This document shows positions 36,327-49,216 of a stretch of DNA of 64,000 nucleotides, in pieces (within the stretch, counting starts at the first letter, position 1; every line of letters starts with the position of its first letter). The position numbers and the translations under genes were made by a program. The stretch comes from Ashinkailepas kermadecensis. Its lineage: Eukaryota; Arthropoda; Thecostraca; Neolepadidae. The notes under the pieces were generated by a model. It saw only the letters and a program-made list of their open reading frames with translations. It ran no database searches and was not told the origin of the DNA. The stretch is taken from contig JAOTOM010005112.1 in the NCBI GenBank assembly GCA_034440615.1, positions 62,001 through 126,000 of the forward strand, given 5' to 3'.

Positions 36327-37080
36327 GGTCTGGTGAATGTAGCTTCAACGAACTTCAACTGCGAAAACATGTGCTGATCGTGCGAACGATTTCAGAGCTT
36401 TTCTTGCGGGAAAAAACCAAGAATAGAGGGCATCAGCAAAATTCCCTAGTAAGGTTAAGACATAAGGCGCTTCGATCACCGAAATATTCTTGGATAGTTG
36501 TCTGTTCCCAAGTGAACAGTTGCTTTTGCCATATACGTGGTTCTGATATAAATATATGAGCATTTTGCCAAATAATTAACCAAGTCCATCACTCACCTAT
36601 AAAAGTTTGAGTCTATTGCACTCTCGTCACACGCTACAACCCAGCACCGCAGTAATAAATAATAGAACTGGCTCTCCCGCGCTGAAAATTGAAGCACAAC
36701 ATCGGGAAAGGCGAGCTACTAAATGCAGGTGCAATATGTGATTTATTGAACTGTAAGCCGTTGTAATGGAGAGAAGGAAGAATGTTCTGTTAGCTTTAAA
36801 CTGATGGATATCTGTGGCCCGCATTCGTATCTAGATTAATGTGTTTTTGAACACTACGAACACAATCGGACAGCAGAGCTTATACTAAGTTCGTCTAGGG
36901 GAGCGGTCAAGGAAATGCCCCACGCTACAACAATCGCAAGCGCCCTCGTTCTCTGGCAGGCCAGATATCGTCTATCAGTCTACATGGGAATTGGTGTAGG
37001 CAAAGTTTGGTCATAATACAGAACATCTTGAATTTTGGAGCCCGAGCTACTCTCGGCCGTCGCAAGGTCCGGCATTCGTG

Positions 37081-37128
37081 TGGCCTGGTATAGATGTGGC
37101 CTGGTATAGATGTGGCCTGGTATAGATG
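37081..37128. repeat. 16-bp tandem repeat (tggcctggtatagatg), 3 copies
   Basis: Three exact copies at 37081, 37097 and 37113. Confidence 0.95.
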
Positions 37129-37204
37129 TTCGAGTTATGGAGAGCGGAGCAGCTTGCTGAACTCTGTGTTCTTGGCGCATCGCACTAGCCGCTGACTCGA
37201 GGCA

Positions 37205-37580
37205 TAAGAGCCACCGCGTTTGACTCTGTCGCTAACTCTCTGACTATGTCCCTAACTTGGCTTCCAACTGCCCACTGCCCACTGACTAGGGCCGTAATAA
37301 CCGCTGTCTCTGATACTGTCGCTATCTGTGTCCCTAACTCAGCCTCACACTACCCGCTGACTCTGGCCGTAATAGCCACCGCCACCATGTCTGACTCTGC
37401 CGCTAGATATCTGACTGTGTCCCCAACTCAGCCTCCTACTACTCGCTGATTAGGGCCGTAATAGCCACTGTCTCTGATACTGTCGCTATCTGTATGTCCC
37501 TAACTCATCTTCCCACTGCCCACTGACTAGGGCCGTAATAGCCAGTGCATCTGATACTGTCGCTATCTGTATGTCGCTGA
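37205..37580. repeat. ~76-90-bp minisatellite with gggccgtaatagcc
   Basis: The block ctgactagggccgtaatagc, ctgtctctgatactgtcgct and atctgtgtccctaactc recurs near 37283, 37359, 37449 and 37525. Confidence 0.88.
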
Positions 37581-38399
37581 GCTAGGTATGTTCACGTACA
37601 TGTTTACTATGTGGGGTATATGATGGAATAAATTATATAATAAGCAATTAATAACAAGATCAAATATTTATTTTTCAAATTGTATAACGTCTTGACTACA
37701 ATAGCGCGACATGAACCTGCAATTTTGGATGCATATCAAACCACTACACCGACCATGTTTCTACAAGCACAAGTGGTGATCGACCGCGCGATTCTACAGA
37801 TGTGGATTTCGTACAAAGTCACCCATCCGAACTCTGCATGTTCATTCATTGACCTAGTGTATGTTCATTCATTACGCCAGTGTATATATTGGCTTCCCTT
37901 GTTGGTGCAGAACATTGCACGAAACTTGCACCATGATGAAGATCTCCGTTGACATTACCAGGCAATTGTACTGACGTACTTGCAAGTGCTCAACACTTAT
38001 AAGAGCAGAGCTCGAACAGCGACCACACAAGGACTTGGTTAGTTGAAATGTCTCCACGAAATATGGTCGTTGACTGCAGTTCACGAAGTGAACATCATGG
38101 ACATCGAGATAAGCACTTTCATAGCACTATGCCCCAAGGGTGCTTCTCATGCGCCATAAGACCTGGCTACCATTGCTTCTCATACGTCACAAGTTCTGGC
38201 TACCACGCAGAGCGCACATTCTCCGCCTTATAGGCCAGATCCTCATTTCTGTCCTGCACTTCAACACAGCTGACCATTACTCCGTCGTCCCGGCCGATTA
38301 ACATGACATCATTTTCTTCAGACACTAGGCTTACGAAACTTCATCATCACTTCTTAATTAGCTGACAGAGATTAGCCGCACAATGGAGTGTTTGTGAGT

Positions 38400-38672
38400 G
38401 ACGGCGGGCGGTTGTCCACCTTGCCTCGAGCTGCGCCAGGCGGCTGCCATATGCGGCCTCGGCGCGTTTCGCCATCACTTGTGCGCACATTGCCCCCCTG
38501 AGGGCCCCAGAGTCGGATCTACCAATGGCCGGATGGGAGGGCAGTGGTGTGTGTCGGGCCGGCCCCGTCGCCGTCGCTGCAGATGCAGCGACGGCGACGG
38601 AGGATGGGTGTACGTCGATGCAGCGACGTCCAGGACGTCCAGGGACGCCAGATGGGTGTACTCAACGCACGT
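38400..38672 (-). other. GC-rich coding-like island, unidentified
   Basis: On the minus strand a frame reading [20 protein letters not shown] looks protein-like and is preceded by a possible acceptor (ggccctcag). It is not in phase with the dipeptidase exon at 32372, so it cannot simply be that gene's previous exon. No family was recognised. Confidence 0.15.
38565..38600. repeat. Perfect 17-bp inverted repeat with 2-nt centre
   Basis: The arms CCGTCGCCGTCGCTGCA and its exact complement are separated by GA, in a GC-rich block directly before a long (AT)n tract. Confidence 0.95.
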
Positions 38673-38827
<155 letters not shown>

Positions 38828-38829
38828 GG

Positions 38830-40930
38830 AAGATTTGATTCCTTGTATTTGAAGGAGTGGTCGAAGTAATCTTATGAAAAAACGCCATCGTTCAGCAATA
38901 TGAAGCATAGGAGACATATATGCATCCTCAATTGACCAATCAAAACTCACCACCAGGAAGTTCGGTCTAAATGTCCCACCGCGGGAGTCAACCGGAACAT
39001 TTATCCCAATTAGACATGGTAGAAGTTGGTTAATTTAATTCTCTGCAGCACCCGACCTCAGTCGCTGCCCCGGCAGTTAATTAATTAATCACTCTAGCTG
39101 GATGGTCTATGCCTGGCGAAGAACACGACCACGCCAAATGCAAACCAACTATAGGGATGCATTGAAATTCATAATACAGTGCTGCTCGCTGCTCCCATGT
39201 TTGCTGTGGAGCTGGCACGCCATCAAAACAGCTCAGGTTTCCCGCAGGAGGAACACATACCAGTTCGACATGGTTGGCAAGCTCCAACAGACTTGGTCAG
39301 CTGCAGGCTGTTCTCAATTTTGAATGCACAGTGAAAAGACTGAGTGAGGAACAATCGCTATCGGCACGGATTACTGGCACGTGGACGTAAATTAAGCAAG
39401 CGATATAATAACGTGCAGCGGCAAAATGGTGCAAGTGATATCAGACAATGCATGATCACAATGCATCACATGTAGCTTGACACTGTAACATAATGATATG
39501 CCGCTGGCTGTGACGGATTAGTGACTGAAAACCGGTTTGTTGTCAGCAGAGCGTGTCGTCATTCGCCTCGGTACCGACCACGGGTGAACGCCAGCGGTCG
39601 CCAGCCTGGCTGTGACTGGGTGTGGCTCGTACTAACAGCAACGTATCCAGGCATTGTGTCGGCGGGGGCCAGGGGGATAGGCGAGGCGTTCTAAAGATGT
39701 GAAATGTTTATCGATCGGCACGCAGACAATTTGCATGTGAAGAGCAAGCAGCGAATACATGGGAAGAGTCAATAGGTGACAGCGTCTAGCATTTTGATCG
39801 TACGCTTCCAAACATAAGATAGGGATTGGGGCTTGGCTTTTCATGTTGACGCTTTGAACCACACCCAGATCTTTTGTTGTTCAACTACATCTGATCGTTG
39901 TTCAAGCTCTGACTATGATGGTTGCTTGTGTTATGCATTATTATTCACGATATATGTGTGGTCTGATCATGAAGCATTGTTGAAGATACGAAAACGTGGA
40001 AAAACGTGCAGAGTCGAAAAGTCACCGAATTTCCCGCTAACGTGGAGAAACAAAGCCTGTCTAATCAGCATATAGACGGCGGGAAATGCAATAAACAGAG
40101 ACAAATTCTGTTCTCTATCGGTAAATCAAATGTTAAAATAGCTCATCACAGCAAGCATATAGGTAGCGCGTTTCCCCGCTTGGAATTGTAATGCAGTTCT
40201 AAGACACACCTGCTTACGGTCTTCCAGGTCAGTACACATATAAGTTATTCCTGGATGCAGGTGCCGTATCCTAACTATGTGTTTTTAACGATTCACCCTA
40301 TTTCCGGCTCCTACATCCCAAACTATCGAAACAGTAAGAGCTGGCTGAAGCCGCCGTGATCAAATAACCACGAATGCCAACTCCTTACATAAAACAGAAG
40401 CTGGTTCGGGATTGCGCCGTGTTGTTGGAATAAACGCGTCGGACCATACCTCACCGCGAGGCAGTGTCTTTCTTTGGTTCACTGAGATCACCAGTGATGC
40501 AGTTGAATTAGGCCCTCCCCGAGCAGCTTCAATAATTTTCTGACTAGTCTCTTGTTTTGCTTCGGTGCCATGGAAAAAAAGTTGGATGGATGCGATCGAA
40601 GCAACCGTATTAATTGCCACTTAAAGAACGTTTACATCAATTATTCTCATTTAAGCATTATGCATACCAAACTTCCCGCCCTGGTTGTTCAAGAAGTGAA
40701 GATGGAAGAGAACCGAATCTAATGTGTGTCCAATGAGGCAACATTACATAATGAATGCATCCAATTCTGGCATACTGATTTCTTCGTGTACTAACAGACT
40801 ATGAATGATACAAAAATATGTGGTGCTTCACTGACCCTGGCTGTGGCATTCCTACACACATCAGCGTACCTGACATGTGAACACCCCATTAACAAACACA
40901 AACGCATGTGAAAGCACTTGCCATGGAAGT
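38830..40930. other. Unassigned sequence
   Basis: No tandem repeat, transposon end or recognisable exon was found. Open frames are short and overlap on both strands. Confidence 0.5.
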
Positions 40931-41049
40931 GAGTGAGTTCATTGCACTGCGTCAGCTGGCGACAGTCAGCTGGCGACAGTCCAGTGCCGGGCGGCTTCCC
41001 AAGTCGGTTCCAAACACGGACCAGACCGACAGGGTCGTGGCGCAGCAAC

Positions 41050-41450
41050 TCAGCACAGCAACACAGCACAGCACAGCACAGCACAGCACAGCACAGCACA
41101 GCACAGCACAGCACAGCACAGCACAGCAACACAGCACAGCAACACAGCACAGCACAGCATAGCACAGCACAGCACAGCACAGCACAGCACAGCACAGCAC
41201 AGCACAGCACAGCACAGCACAGCACAGCACAGCACAGCACAGCACAGCACAGCACAGCACAGCACAGCACAGCACCACAGCAGCACATCACAGCACAGCA
41301 CAGCACAGCACAGCACAGCACAGCACAGCACAGCACAGCACAGCACAGCACAGCACAGCACAGCACAGCACAGCACAGCACAGCACAGCGCAGCACAGCA
41401 CAGCACAGCACAGCACAGCAACACAGCACAGCACAGCACAGCACAGCAGC
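41050..41450. repeat. (AGCAC)n pentanucleotide microsatellite
   Basis: About 75 copies of agcac with occasional aac and cac interruptions. A period of five opens all phases (HSTAQ, AVLCC frames), which are artefacts. Confidence 0.97.
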
Positions 41451-41639
41451 AGTGACACGACGCCCAGCGGCAGCAACACTGCTCAAACCCGGCTGCGGTG
41501 GACACTGATAGCCGGTCGGCAGCGGTCCGCGCCAGCTGTCAGCGGCAGTCGGACCTGCCACCGGCAGGTCGGCCGCGCGTCCACCGTAATGGACGGTGTT
41601 GGCGGGGCAACAACACGGTCCCGCGACGGCCCCGTGTGA

Positions 41640-42560
41640 CGATGTCGCGACAGTCCCGTGATATTCCAGTGACGGTCCTGTGATGACACCGTGACGGTCC
41701 TGTGATGACACCGTGACGGTCCCGTGACAATCCCGTGATATTCCAGTGACGGTCCTGTGATGACACCGTGACGGTCCCGCGACGGTCCCGTGACGGTCCC
41801 GTGACGGCCCCGTGACAGTCTCGTGACAGTCCCGTGACAGTCCCGTGATATTCCAGTGACGGTCCTGTGATGACACCGTGACGGTCCTGTGATGACACCG
41901 TGACGGTCCCGTGACGGTCCCGTGACGGTCCCGTGACGGTCCCGTGACGGTCCCGTGACGGTCCCGTGACGGTCCCGTGACGGTCCCGTGACGGTCCCGT
42001 GACGGTCCCGCGACGGTCCCGTGACGGTCCCGTGACGGTCCCGTGACGGTCCCGTGACGGTCCCGTGACGATCCCGTGACGGTCCCGCGACGGTCCCGTG
42101 ACGGTCCCGTGACGGTCCCGCGACGGTCCCGTGACGGTCCCGTGACGTTCTCGTGACGGCCCCGTGACGATCCCGTGACGGTCCCGCGACGTTCTCGTGA
42201 CGGTCCCGTGACGTTCTCGTGACGGTCCCGCGACGATCCCGTGACGATCCCGTGACGTTCTCGTGACGGTCCCGTGACGTTCTCGTGACGGTCCCGTGAC
42301 GGTCCCGTGACGGTCTCGTGACGGTCCCGTGACGGTCCCGCGACGGTCCCGTGACGGTCCCGCGACGGTCCCGTGACGGTCCCGTGACGGTCCCGTGACG
42401 TTCTCGTGACGGTCCCGTGACGGTCCCGCGACGGTCCCGTGACGGTCCCGTGACGGTCCCGTGACGGTCCCGCGACGGTCCCGTGACGGTCCCGTGACGT
42501 TCTCGTGACGGTCCCGTGACGGTCCCGTGACGTTCCCGCGACGGTCGCGCGACGATCTCG
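41640..42560. repeat. 11-bp minisatellite (cccgtgacggt)n
   Basis: Roughly 80 copies of cccgtgacggt with variants (cgcgacggt, tgtgatgacacc, gtgacgttct) form higher-order patterns near 41640-41890. The period of 11 yields an 11-residue repeat (GPSRDRHGTVT) in every minus-strand phase. The 490- and 627-codon frames across it are artefacts. Confidence 0.96.
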
Positions 42561-42599
42561 CCACGTCTCGGCGTCCCTGGGCCGTCTCGTGACAGGTCT

Positions 42600-42955
42600 G
42601 ACAGTCCACAGGTCCGGTCGGTCCTGCGACTGTCCAGGCCCGGAGGCGACGTCGCCGGCCGGGAGTCGACGCACGGCCGGCCCGAGTGTTATTGGCGCCG
42701 TCTAACGCGGCGTGAAGACGCCGCCGCGCGCCGGCTACCGGCGGCGGCTTCCCGAACTCGGGCACTCGGAGTTGCTCCCAAATCTGCCGGCGATAACCGC
42801 TGCGGACCGCTGCGGCGCGGGCGCCGCCGAAAACAAACAGACAGACAGACAAACAAACAGACAGACAGACAACCGCGATAACCGCTGCGGACCGCTGCGG
42901 CGCGGGCGCCGCCGAAAACAAACAGACAGACAGACAAACAAACAGACAGACAGAC
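42600..42955. repeat. 85-bp tandem duplication with (CAGA)n in a GC-rich block
   Basis: The unit cgataaccgctgcggaccgc, followed by gcgcgggcgccgccg and acagacagacaaacaaacag, occurs at 42791-42875 and 42876-42955. The GC-rich left part (42600-42790) is open on the minus strand (PVDCQTCHETAQGRRDV) but unrecognised. Confidence 0.8.
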
Positions 42956-43009
42956 GAGAGCGGCGTCACGGCGGCCAGACTGGGCGGCAGGAGGGGAGTC
43001 GAGGCCCTC

Positions 43010-43849
43010 ACAGCGTGAGGGCTGAGGGTGAGGGCTTAGAGTCAGGAGTGGGGGCTTAGAGTGAGGGCTTAGAGAGTTAAGGGCTTAGAAAGGCTATGGA
43101 TTTTAGAGAGGTTGGAGGATGGAGGATTAGAGCTTGGACGGGCTGATGGCCTAGGGAGGTTGGTGGCTTAGAGAGGCTGAGGGCTTAGAAAGGCTGAGGA
43201 TTTCCAGATAGGCTGGAGGCTTAGAGGAGGGCTGAACACTGGAGGCTTAGGATTTGGAGAGGCTAATGGCTTAAAGATGCTTGGGGATTAGAGAGCCTGA
43301 TGGTTTTTGGAGAAACTCGAGGCTTAAGGCTTCGAGAGGCTGATGGCCTAAAGAGACTTAGGACTTGGAAAGGTTAATGTCTTTTATGGAGACTAGAGAC
43401 TGGAGGCTTAGGGCGTAGACAAGCTGATGCTTAGAGAGGATGAGGCCCAGAAAGGCTGATGCCCTTTAGGGAGTCTAGAGACTTGAAACTGGAGGTTAAG
43501 TGCTTAAAGAGGTTGAGAGCTTAGAGAGGCTTAGGTCTTGTTGAAGGAGGCTTAGGAGAGGTTGAAGGCTAGATAAGCTGTGGACTGAGGACTAGAGATA
43601 CTGAGGGCTAGAGATACTGAGGGCTGGAGATACTGAGGGCTAGAGATACTGAGGCCTAGAGATACTGAGGGCTGGAGATACTGAGGGCTAGAGATACTGA
43701 GGGCTAGAGAAGCTAACGGCTGATGGCTAAGGGCTAGATAGACGGAGGATATACTGAGGGTTGATGGCCAAAGGCTAGAGAGACTGAGTGTTGTGGACTA
43801 GAGAGACTGACGGCAATGTCTAAAGAGACTGCGGGCTGGTGGCTAAGTG
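43010..43849. repeat. Degenerate gagggcttagagaggct repeat, left part
   Basis: Loose tandem units of gctgagggcttagagag and ggctagagatactgag. The repeat is interrupted at 43850 by a transposon and resumes at 49419 with the same motif. Confidence 0.9.
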
Positions 43850-45881
43850 GTAGAGACTAGAGGTGACAAATGTAAGGACCGGAGCCCGGTTGGAATGCCC
43901 GGTCGGAACCGGCGGGCTTCTTGATCGGCTTTGGAGCAGGTGCCGATCTTTCAAACGATCTGTCGGCTGATTTTTTTTGTCAACACAAATTTCATAGAAA
44001 AAAAACTCGTGATGATATTCATCGTGCATCTTGTAAGACACATTTCACCATTCCAGCAAGCAAGTTTGGTATGCACATTGGACAATTTGCTAATAAATCA
44101 TAAGTATTTCACAGATTTTTGGCATACCAAATGCTGAAAACAGCAGATTGTCAATGATGGTGCTTGATAGCTCAAGCTTTGTCTTGATAAGCAGAGCTCT
44201 CAAAAGTAAAACTTGCAACTGCAATAAATCCAGAAAATGCCAGTTGGTTTCACCAGAAATTGTACAGTAGACGTGATTGGGAAAATGCTAAAATACAACT
44301 ACAATATACATGACAACAGACTAGCACTGTAGCACATTGTATTAAGATGACGTACCCATTCCCTTGCTTCTTTTGCATGGTTGCATCAGCAATGAACATC
44401 ACTTTATTCGAAATTTGTGCAATGATAATGCAAGGAAAATGCATTCACTACCGAAAGATTTACTTTTGTATTGGCAGGTTTCCATATTTAAAGCACAATA
44501 CCAAAGCTATACGTCTCTTAATATGCACAGCTTAATACTTGCCTTCCTAATCCACAGACAGCAAAATTGACCACAGGAGGATTGCCACCATGGTTTGATT
44601 CACCATGGTTTGATTCACACTTCTTTGACTAAGCTGTAGCATGCTTTACACCACATCTACGATGTTCATAATTCTAGTACTAGTCTAGTAGATTCATAAT
44701 TCAAAACTTAACATTGTTCTTTCTTCAAACTTCCCATTACATCCTCTGCAATACAATTCATATTTTATGGTCACACAGAATGTCGGACAACCGGTTGTTG
44801 TACTGTTCTCGTTTTTATTCTACACTTATTGATGTCTAGATAATTTGATGTTAACTGTAAAGTACCGAACATAGAAATGCTGGATCTGGATGGATCATCA
44901 GTGAACGCAATCACAATAATGCCAACCTTGGAACAGCAAATTATAAATCGATCTGATAAATCGATCTGATAAATCGATGAGCACAAAAGCCCCAACAACA
45001 TGATTAACCCCCACTAATCATTCAAGGCTTGCTTAAAGATTTGGGTTCCTAAAAAATTAAACGTAGTCTGCCAACCCTTCTTCTTTTTTAGCTCATTTAA
45101 TGCAGCAGGAACAGCACAAACATGCTTATCAACTTTTTGTGAGCATGCTAACGATAGGCAAAGCGAAGTAATATGATTAAATGTAAGCGTATTTGTATAT
45201 AATATAATTCAGGTAAGCGTATTTAAAACATACCACTCTGAAAATGTTTCTCAATATAGGCTTCAATGATTGAAAACGACTCATGTTTGGGTCGGCCATC
45301 TTTCACAGACCACTTCTTGCTTGCTGGACAGTGACGATGGAGCATTCTGACCCGGTGCCACCCCAATTAATTCCAGGATGTTATTAACGTCCGAACAACA
45401 AACACCTCCATAGCTTCCATCTTGAGTTGTGATGTGAATCAGTATGTGACGTCATGAGATAAAGGGACAGGGAAGGTAATTACGCGCAGTTGAATACAGC
45501 TTGCCAGAATGGTGCTTGAAACACATACATGAACTTAAAGCATACCTAAACAACTTCAATTTGTCCACAAGCAACCGCATTCCATGGCAAAACTGCCCAC
45601 AAAATTCACCGTATATAATTGTACTACGCTACGGGCTGATGGTCGCATTCTTGTAGATGTTTGTATGTCGCCTTCTTTTGAGCCATCCTTGTTTACTGAT
45701 CGTCATGGATGTCCAGCAAGTGTTGGGATTGGTAGATACCTGGTGCTTTTTAGACTTCACTGCTGTGCATGGTAATCATATATGGTTATCTCGTGCTTGG
45801 TCTAGCCAGGCAGTTCATAGTTGCAACGAAATAAGTCTTAGAATCAGAGTGCAGGCTGAAGACGAGCTCGACGTAGGAAGC

Positions 45882-45909
45882 TAAATGGCATGCTAAGGCA
45901 TGCCATTTA
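45882..45909. repeat. Perfect 12-bp inverted repeat with 4-nt loop
   Basis: The arms TAAATGGCATGC and complement around TAAG, inside the hAT element. Confidence 0.93.
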
Positions 45910-46641
45910 ATTATAGGTTGCAATTTATAATGTACTAATTGCGCTACATGCGTAATATTTTGCTGATTATGTATAATTGTGTGAGTCTCTAAACCTATTA
46001 TCGGTATCCATTTCTGATATATCTGCATTCTATCTGTCCTATATGTATTATATAGTAAAATGCATATATGTGGCCATTCTCCAAGTAGCTAGGTACATGC
46101 CTGCAAAATAGGCAAAATAGACATTATAGTACAAAACTTGATAAAACAAAAGAAGGTATTTTATCACACATGTATTCAAAAGTAGGCAGGGAGATAATTA
46201 GTTCCCAGACGGTATGCCGCTTTTAGAGTAGACTACCATGATGTTTGAATGTTGAAGAATAGTACAACTTAGATATTCGAATCTGGCAGTGGTATGGTGC
46301 GTTTATTAAATACAATATACAGCATCTTACAAATGATTGCATACTGAATCTCTTAAAGCTTGGCATCTTCATACATAGTCTTAGTTGTGTTGCTTCGTTG
46401 ATTGAGGGCTGGAAGCAATGAGTAATAACCTGTGTTTAAGAATTGTGTTATAACCATCATGTTTTTGCCATCAATACCTGCCAATTGAAAACGTTTTTTT
46501 AATACATTTAATCGAGTTCTTACTGGGGTGGCTTTATGAACCAGGGTTATATTGCTAAGCAGAGCTTGTTGCGTGAACACTGGCCCCACCACCCGATTCA
46601 TGAATTCCAGCTCACGGCAGAATTTAGACCGAAAGTTTAAA

Positions 46642-46827
46642 GTGTCGTCAATGCATCGACACGGCCGCCCGGTAGCTCGTCCACGGCCTTATCGGGCCAG
46701 CTTCCAACTGACCCTCCCAGCCGGGGGCTAAATGCGAGCGCGTGAAGCGGCTCGAACCCTGTGTTGCCAGGACAGGAGAGACCAGTGCAGGCCAGCGCTC
46801 TAACCAACTGAGCTACCGGGGCGGCTC
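46642..46827 (-). mobile_element. tRNA-derived SINE, family 2
   Basis: Read on the minus strand, the head gccgccccggtagctcagtt continues ggttagagcgctggcctgc, a near-perfect tRNA 5' half with A box TAGCTCAGTTGG, followed by the B box gggttcgagccgc. The body continues gcatttagcccccggctggg to a cggccgtgtcgatgcattga end that forms a small cgacac/gtgtcg hairpin. Target duplications are not evident. It lies 64 bp from the LINE 3' end, inside the hAT element. Confidence 0.85.
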
Positions 46828-46891
46828 AAATATTGATGAGGTTTATTTTCAATCCACATTCCGGGAGTGAACAAGGCTTTCCAAAGTGATG

Positions 46892-49216
46892 TGATGTGTT
46901 TATTTATTTTATTTATTCGGTTTGCCACACACAGGAACAGTGCCCCAATTATGGTGGTCCTCATACATACACTCACACACGCCGCCCACTCGTGACACTC
47001 TACTTCTGAATGGTAAAATGGTGACTGGTTAAAAACAATACAGTAAAAAATGAACATGTACGATATATAATTATGGTCTGATGAAAGAGGTAAGAATGTT
47101 TATGCTAAGATCTCGTACAGATGTGTGACGATCTACAATCACCTTACAGCAGTTGCATGTAGGAATGCAAACATAGTGCGTCTGGAGTCCCGAAACATAT
47201 CCAGTGCTGGCTGTACGGTGGTTAATGCGTTCGCAGCTCGGGGTAAGCGGGAGAACAGGCTGGTTGCAATAGCGTTGACGCGGGCACGGGGCACCGCAAA
47301 CAGGTCGACGCTTCTGGTCCGACGAGACGCGACGCGGAGCGGAAACCTGCCTAGGAGGAGCGGACTCTCGCAGCGGCCGTTCAGCAGCCCGTGAAAGAAC
47401 GACAAATCGAGTAGCTCTCTCCTCCCAGACAGTTTCGTTACGTTGTATTTTTGACAGAGTTCATCGTAATTTCCTAGGTTGTACCTGTCACGCCTGGTTC
47501 CTGCCAGAAAAGCCAAGAATTTGTGTTGGATGCGCTCCGGCCGATCTAGGTGAACGCGCGCCGCTCCCGCCCACACTACGCTTCCGTACTCGAGTATGGA
47601 CCTTACCTTGGCGTAGTAGGCCACTACTACAGCTGTCTTGCTGTAGTTTCCTCTAATCCCCTGTAGGCTACGGATTAAGAGGCCCAAGGCTCTATTTCCC
47701 CTTATGACGATGGAGTCGATGTGATGCGAACAAGTTAATTTCGTGTCAAGAATGATGCCGAGATCTCGTACGTGTGTTACTAATTCGAGTTGAGCTGATC
47801 CAATCTGAAAACGTATCGGCAATGGTTGAGTTTTGAGAGTGACTCGAAAATGAAAGCACTTGTTGGTACACAGGGTCAGTTTCCAGGTTTTGCACCAATT
47901 TTCCAGAGAATTTAGATCACGCTGTAACCCGATGCCGTCTTCCTGGCCCTTGATTGTACGGACATTTTTTAGATCGTCACAGTACAGAAGGCAAGACGAT
48001 TCTAAAACGTTGGGAAGATCGTTGATGAAGGCCAGGAAGAGGCTCGGGCCCAACAGGGAACCCTCTGCAACCCCGCTCAGTACCTGGGACCATCCTGACG
48101 TCAAACCGTTGACAAGCACACGTTGGCGTCATGAAGTACGATCTAAAAAGTGAGAGAACTGGGCCAGAAATGCCGTACGAATTTTCCAATTTGTGAAGCA
48201 GAAGTCGATGATCAACACTTTGAAACGCGGAACTAAAATCAGTATAAATTATATCAAGTTGTTGTTTTTCCTCCAGAGCCGAAGTGGCATACGCCAACAG
48301 TTCGCACAGGTTCGTCACACAGGACCTCTTTGACACGAATCCATGCTGCGAGTCCGAAATTACGGGCCGAATGTGGGAGATGAACGCGTCGCACACAACT
48401 TTTTCAAAGACTTTGGAAATGAGCGGGAGCAAACTAATGGATCGGTAATTACTAGCCAGGTCGCGACGCCCCTTCTTGTGTACCGGAATGATATTCGCTT
48501 CCTTCCACTTTTCTGGAAAAATGCCAGTAGTCAAACACTTATTGAAGATAATACCCAGCGGATTCGACAAGACATCGGCGCATTCCTTCAAAATCACAGC
48601 GCTGAGGCCATCCGGTCCACATGATTTCGACTTGTCAACTGAAGAGAGCAAAGCTGCAACTCGGAAGGGCGTCACCGACATTCTGGAGAGTGTACCGATC
48701 CCGAAGTCACAGCAAGGAGGCAGGGCCTCATCCGGTGCTGAAGGCACAGTGAATTTAGACGCGAAGTATCGATTGAACATACTTGCTTTTTGTTTGTCAG
48801 CCGAGGCGATTTCATTTTCGAGTTTCAAATTGGACGGCAAAGTTTTTGAAAGCTTCACAGATCTAAGAAATGACCAAAATCTCTTTGGAGCTGTTTTGAA
48901 GTCAGCGATCAGACTAATGAGATAGTCACGATATTTCTTCGAAACAAGATCCTTGAAAAACTTTCTCTTTTCGCGGAAATTGGCAACATTCGCTTCATTG
49001 GGAAGTCGCCTCTTGGACTGAAAGGCACGTTCTTTCTCACGCAGAGCGGCGCGCACTGCCCCGTCAAACCAAGGCGGGTATTTGCGTGACAGGGTAACCG
49101 TCGGAATGTGGTCGCAGACGGCGGCCTGAACAAAGTCGTAGAACGTTTCCACTGCCTCGTCTACGGACATGTCTTCCAAAGCTATCCATGGGCACAAGCG
49201 AAGCGTTTCCAAAGTG
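46892..49216 (-). mobile_element. 5'-truncated non-LTR retrotransposon (LINE)
   Basis: A minus-strand insertion carries a reverse transcriptase and ends in a 3' UTR with aataaataaaataaataaac as tail. The flanks share tttccaaagtgatg (46878-46891) and tttccaacgtgatg (49217-49230), a 14-bp target duplication with one mismatch. An alternative 11-bp perfect pairing (tttccaaagtg, 46878-46888 and 49206-49216) moves the right edge by 11 bp. The endonuclease domain is missing, so the copy is 5'-truncated, as usual for LINEs. The clade looks Jockey/CR1-like (inference). Confidence 0.92.
47139..49212 (-). pseudogene. LINE reverse transcriptase, frameshifted
   Basis: From right to left the minus strand encodes the linker after the endonuclease (SRKYPPWFDGAVRAALREKE), the RT fingers (ANIIPVHKKGRRDLASNYRS, then ISLLPLISKVFEK), motif A (IYTDFSSAFQSVDH), motif B (SGVAEGSLLGP, normally SGVPQGS-x-LGP), motif C (LLYCDDL, normally YADD) and the thumb with RDLGIILDTKL. 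The catalytic Asp residues are present, but a frameshift near 48120 separates motif A from motifs B and C into two overlapping frames (49212-47977 and 48119-47139). P to A and Q to E changes in motif B add to the decay. The Met at 49212 is not a real start. The copy is inactive. Confidence 0.93.

Noticed and set aside
38400..38520. Preceding N-terminal exon of the dipeptidase gene
   Set aside because: The apparent donor phase does not join in frame to the anchor exon at 32546.
40791..43011. 490- and 627-codon minus-strand frames (GPSRDRHGTVT and AVLCC repeats)
   Set aside because: They are generated by the 11-bp and 5-bp repeats, open in several phases.
46750..46827. Genuine tRNA gene on the minus strand
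   Set aside because: The A and B boxes are good, but the sequence between them is too long and no acceptor-stem partner is present. It is the head of a SINE with another copy at 57.2 kb.
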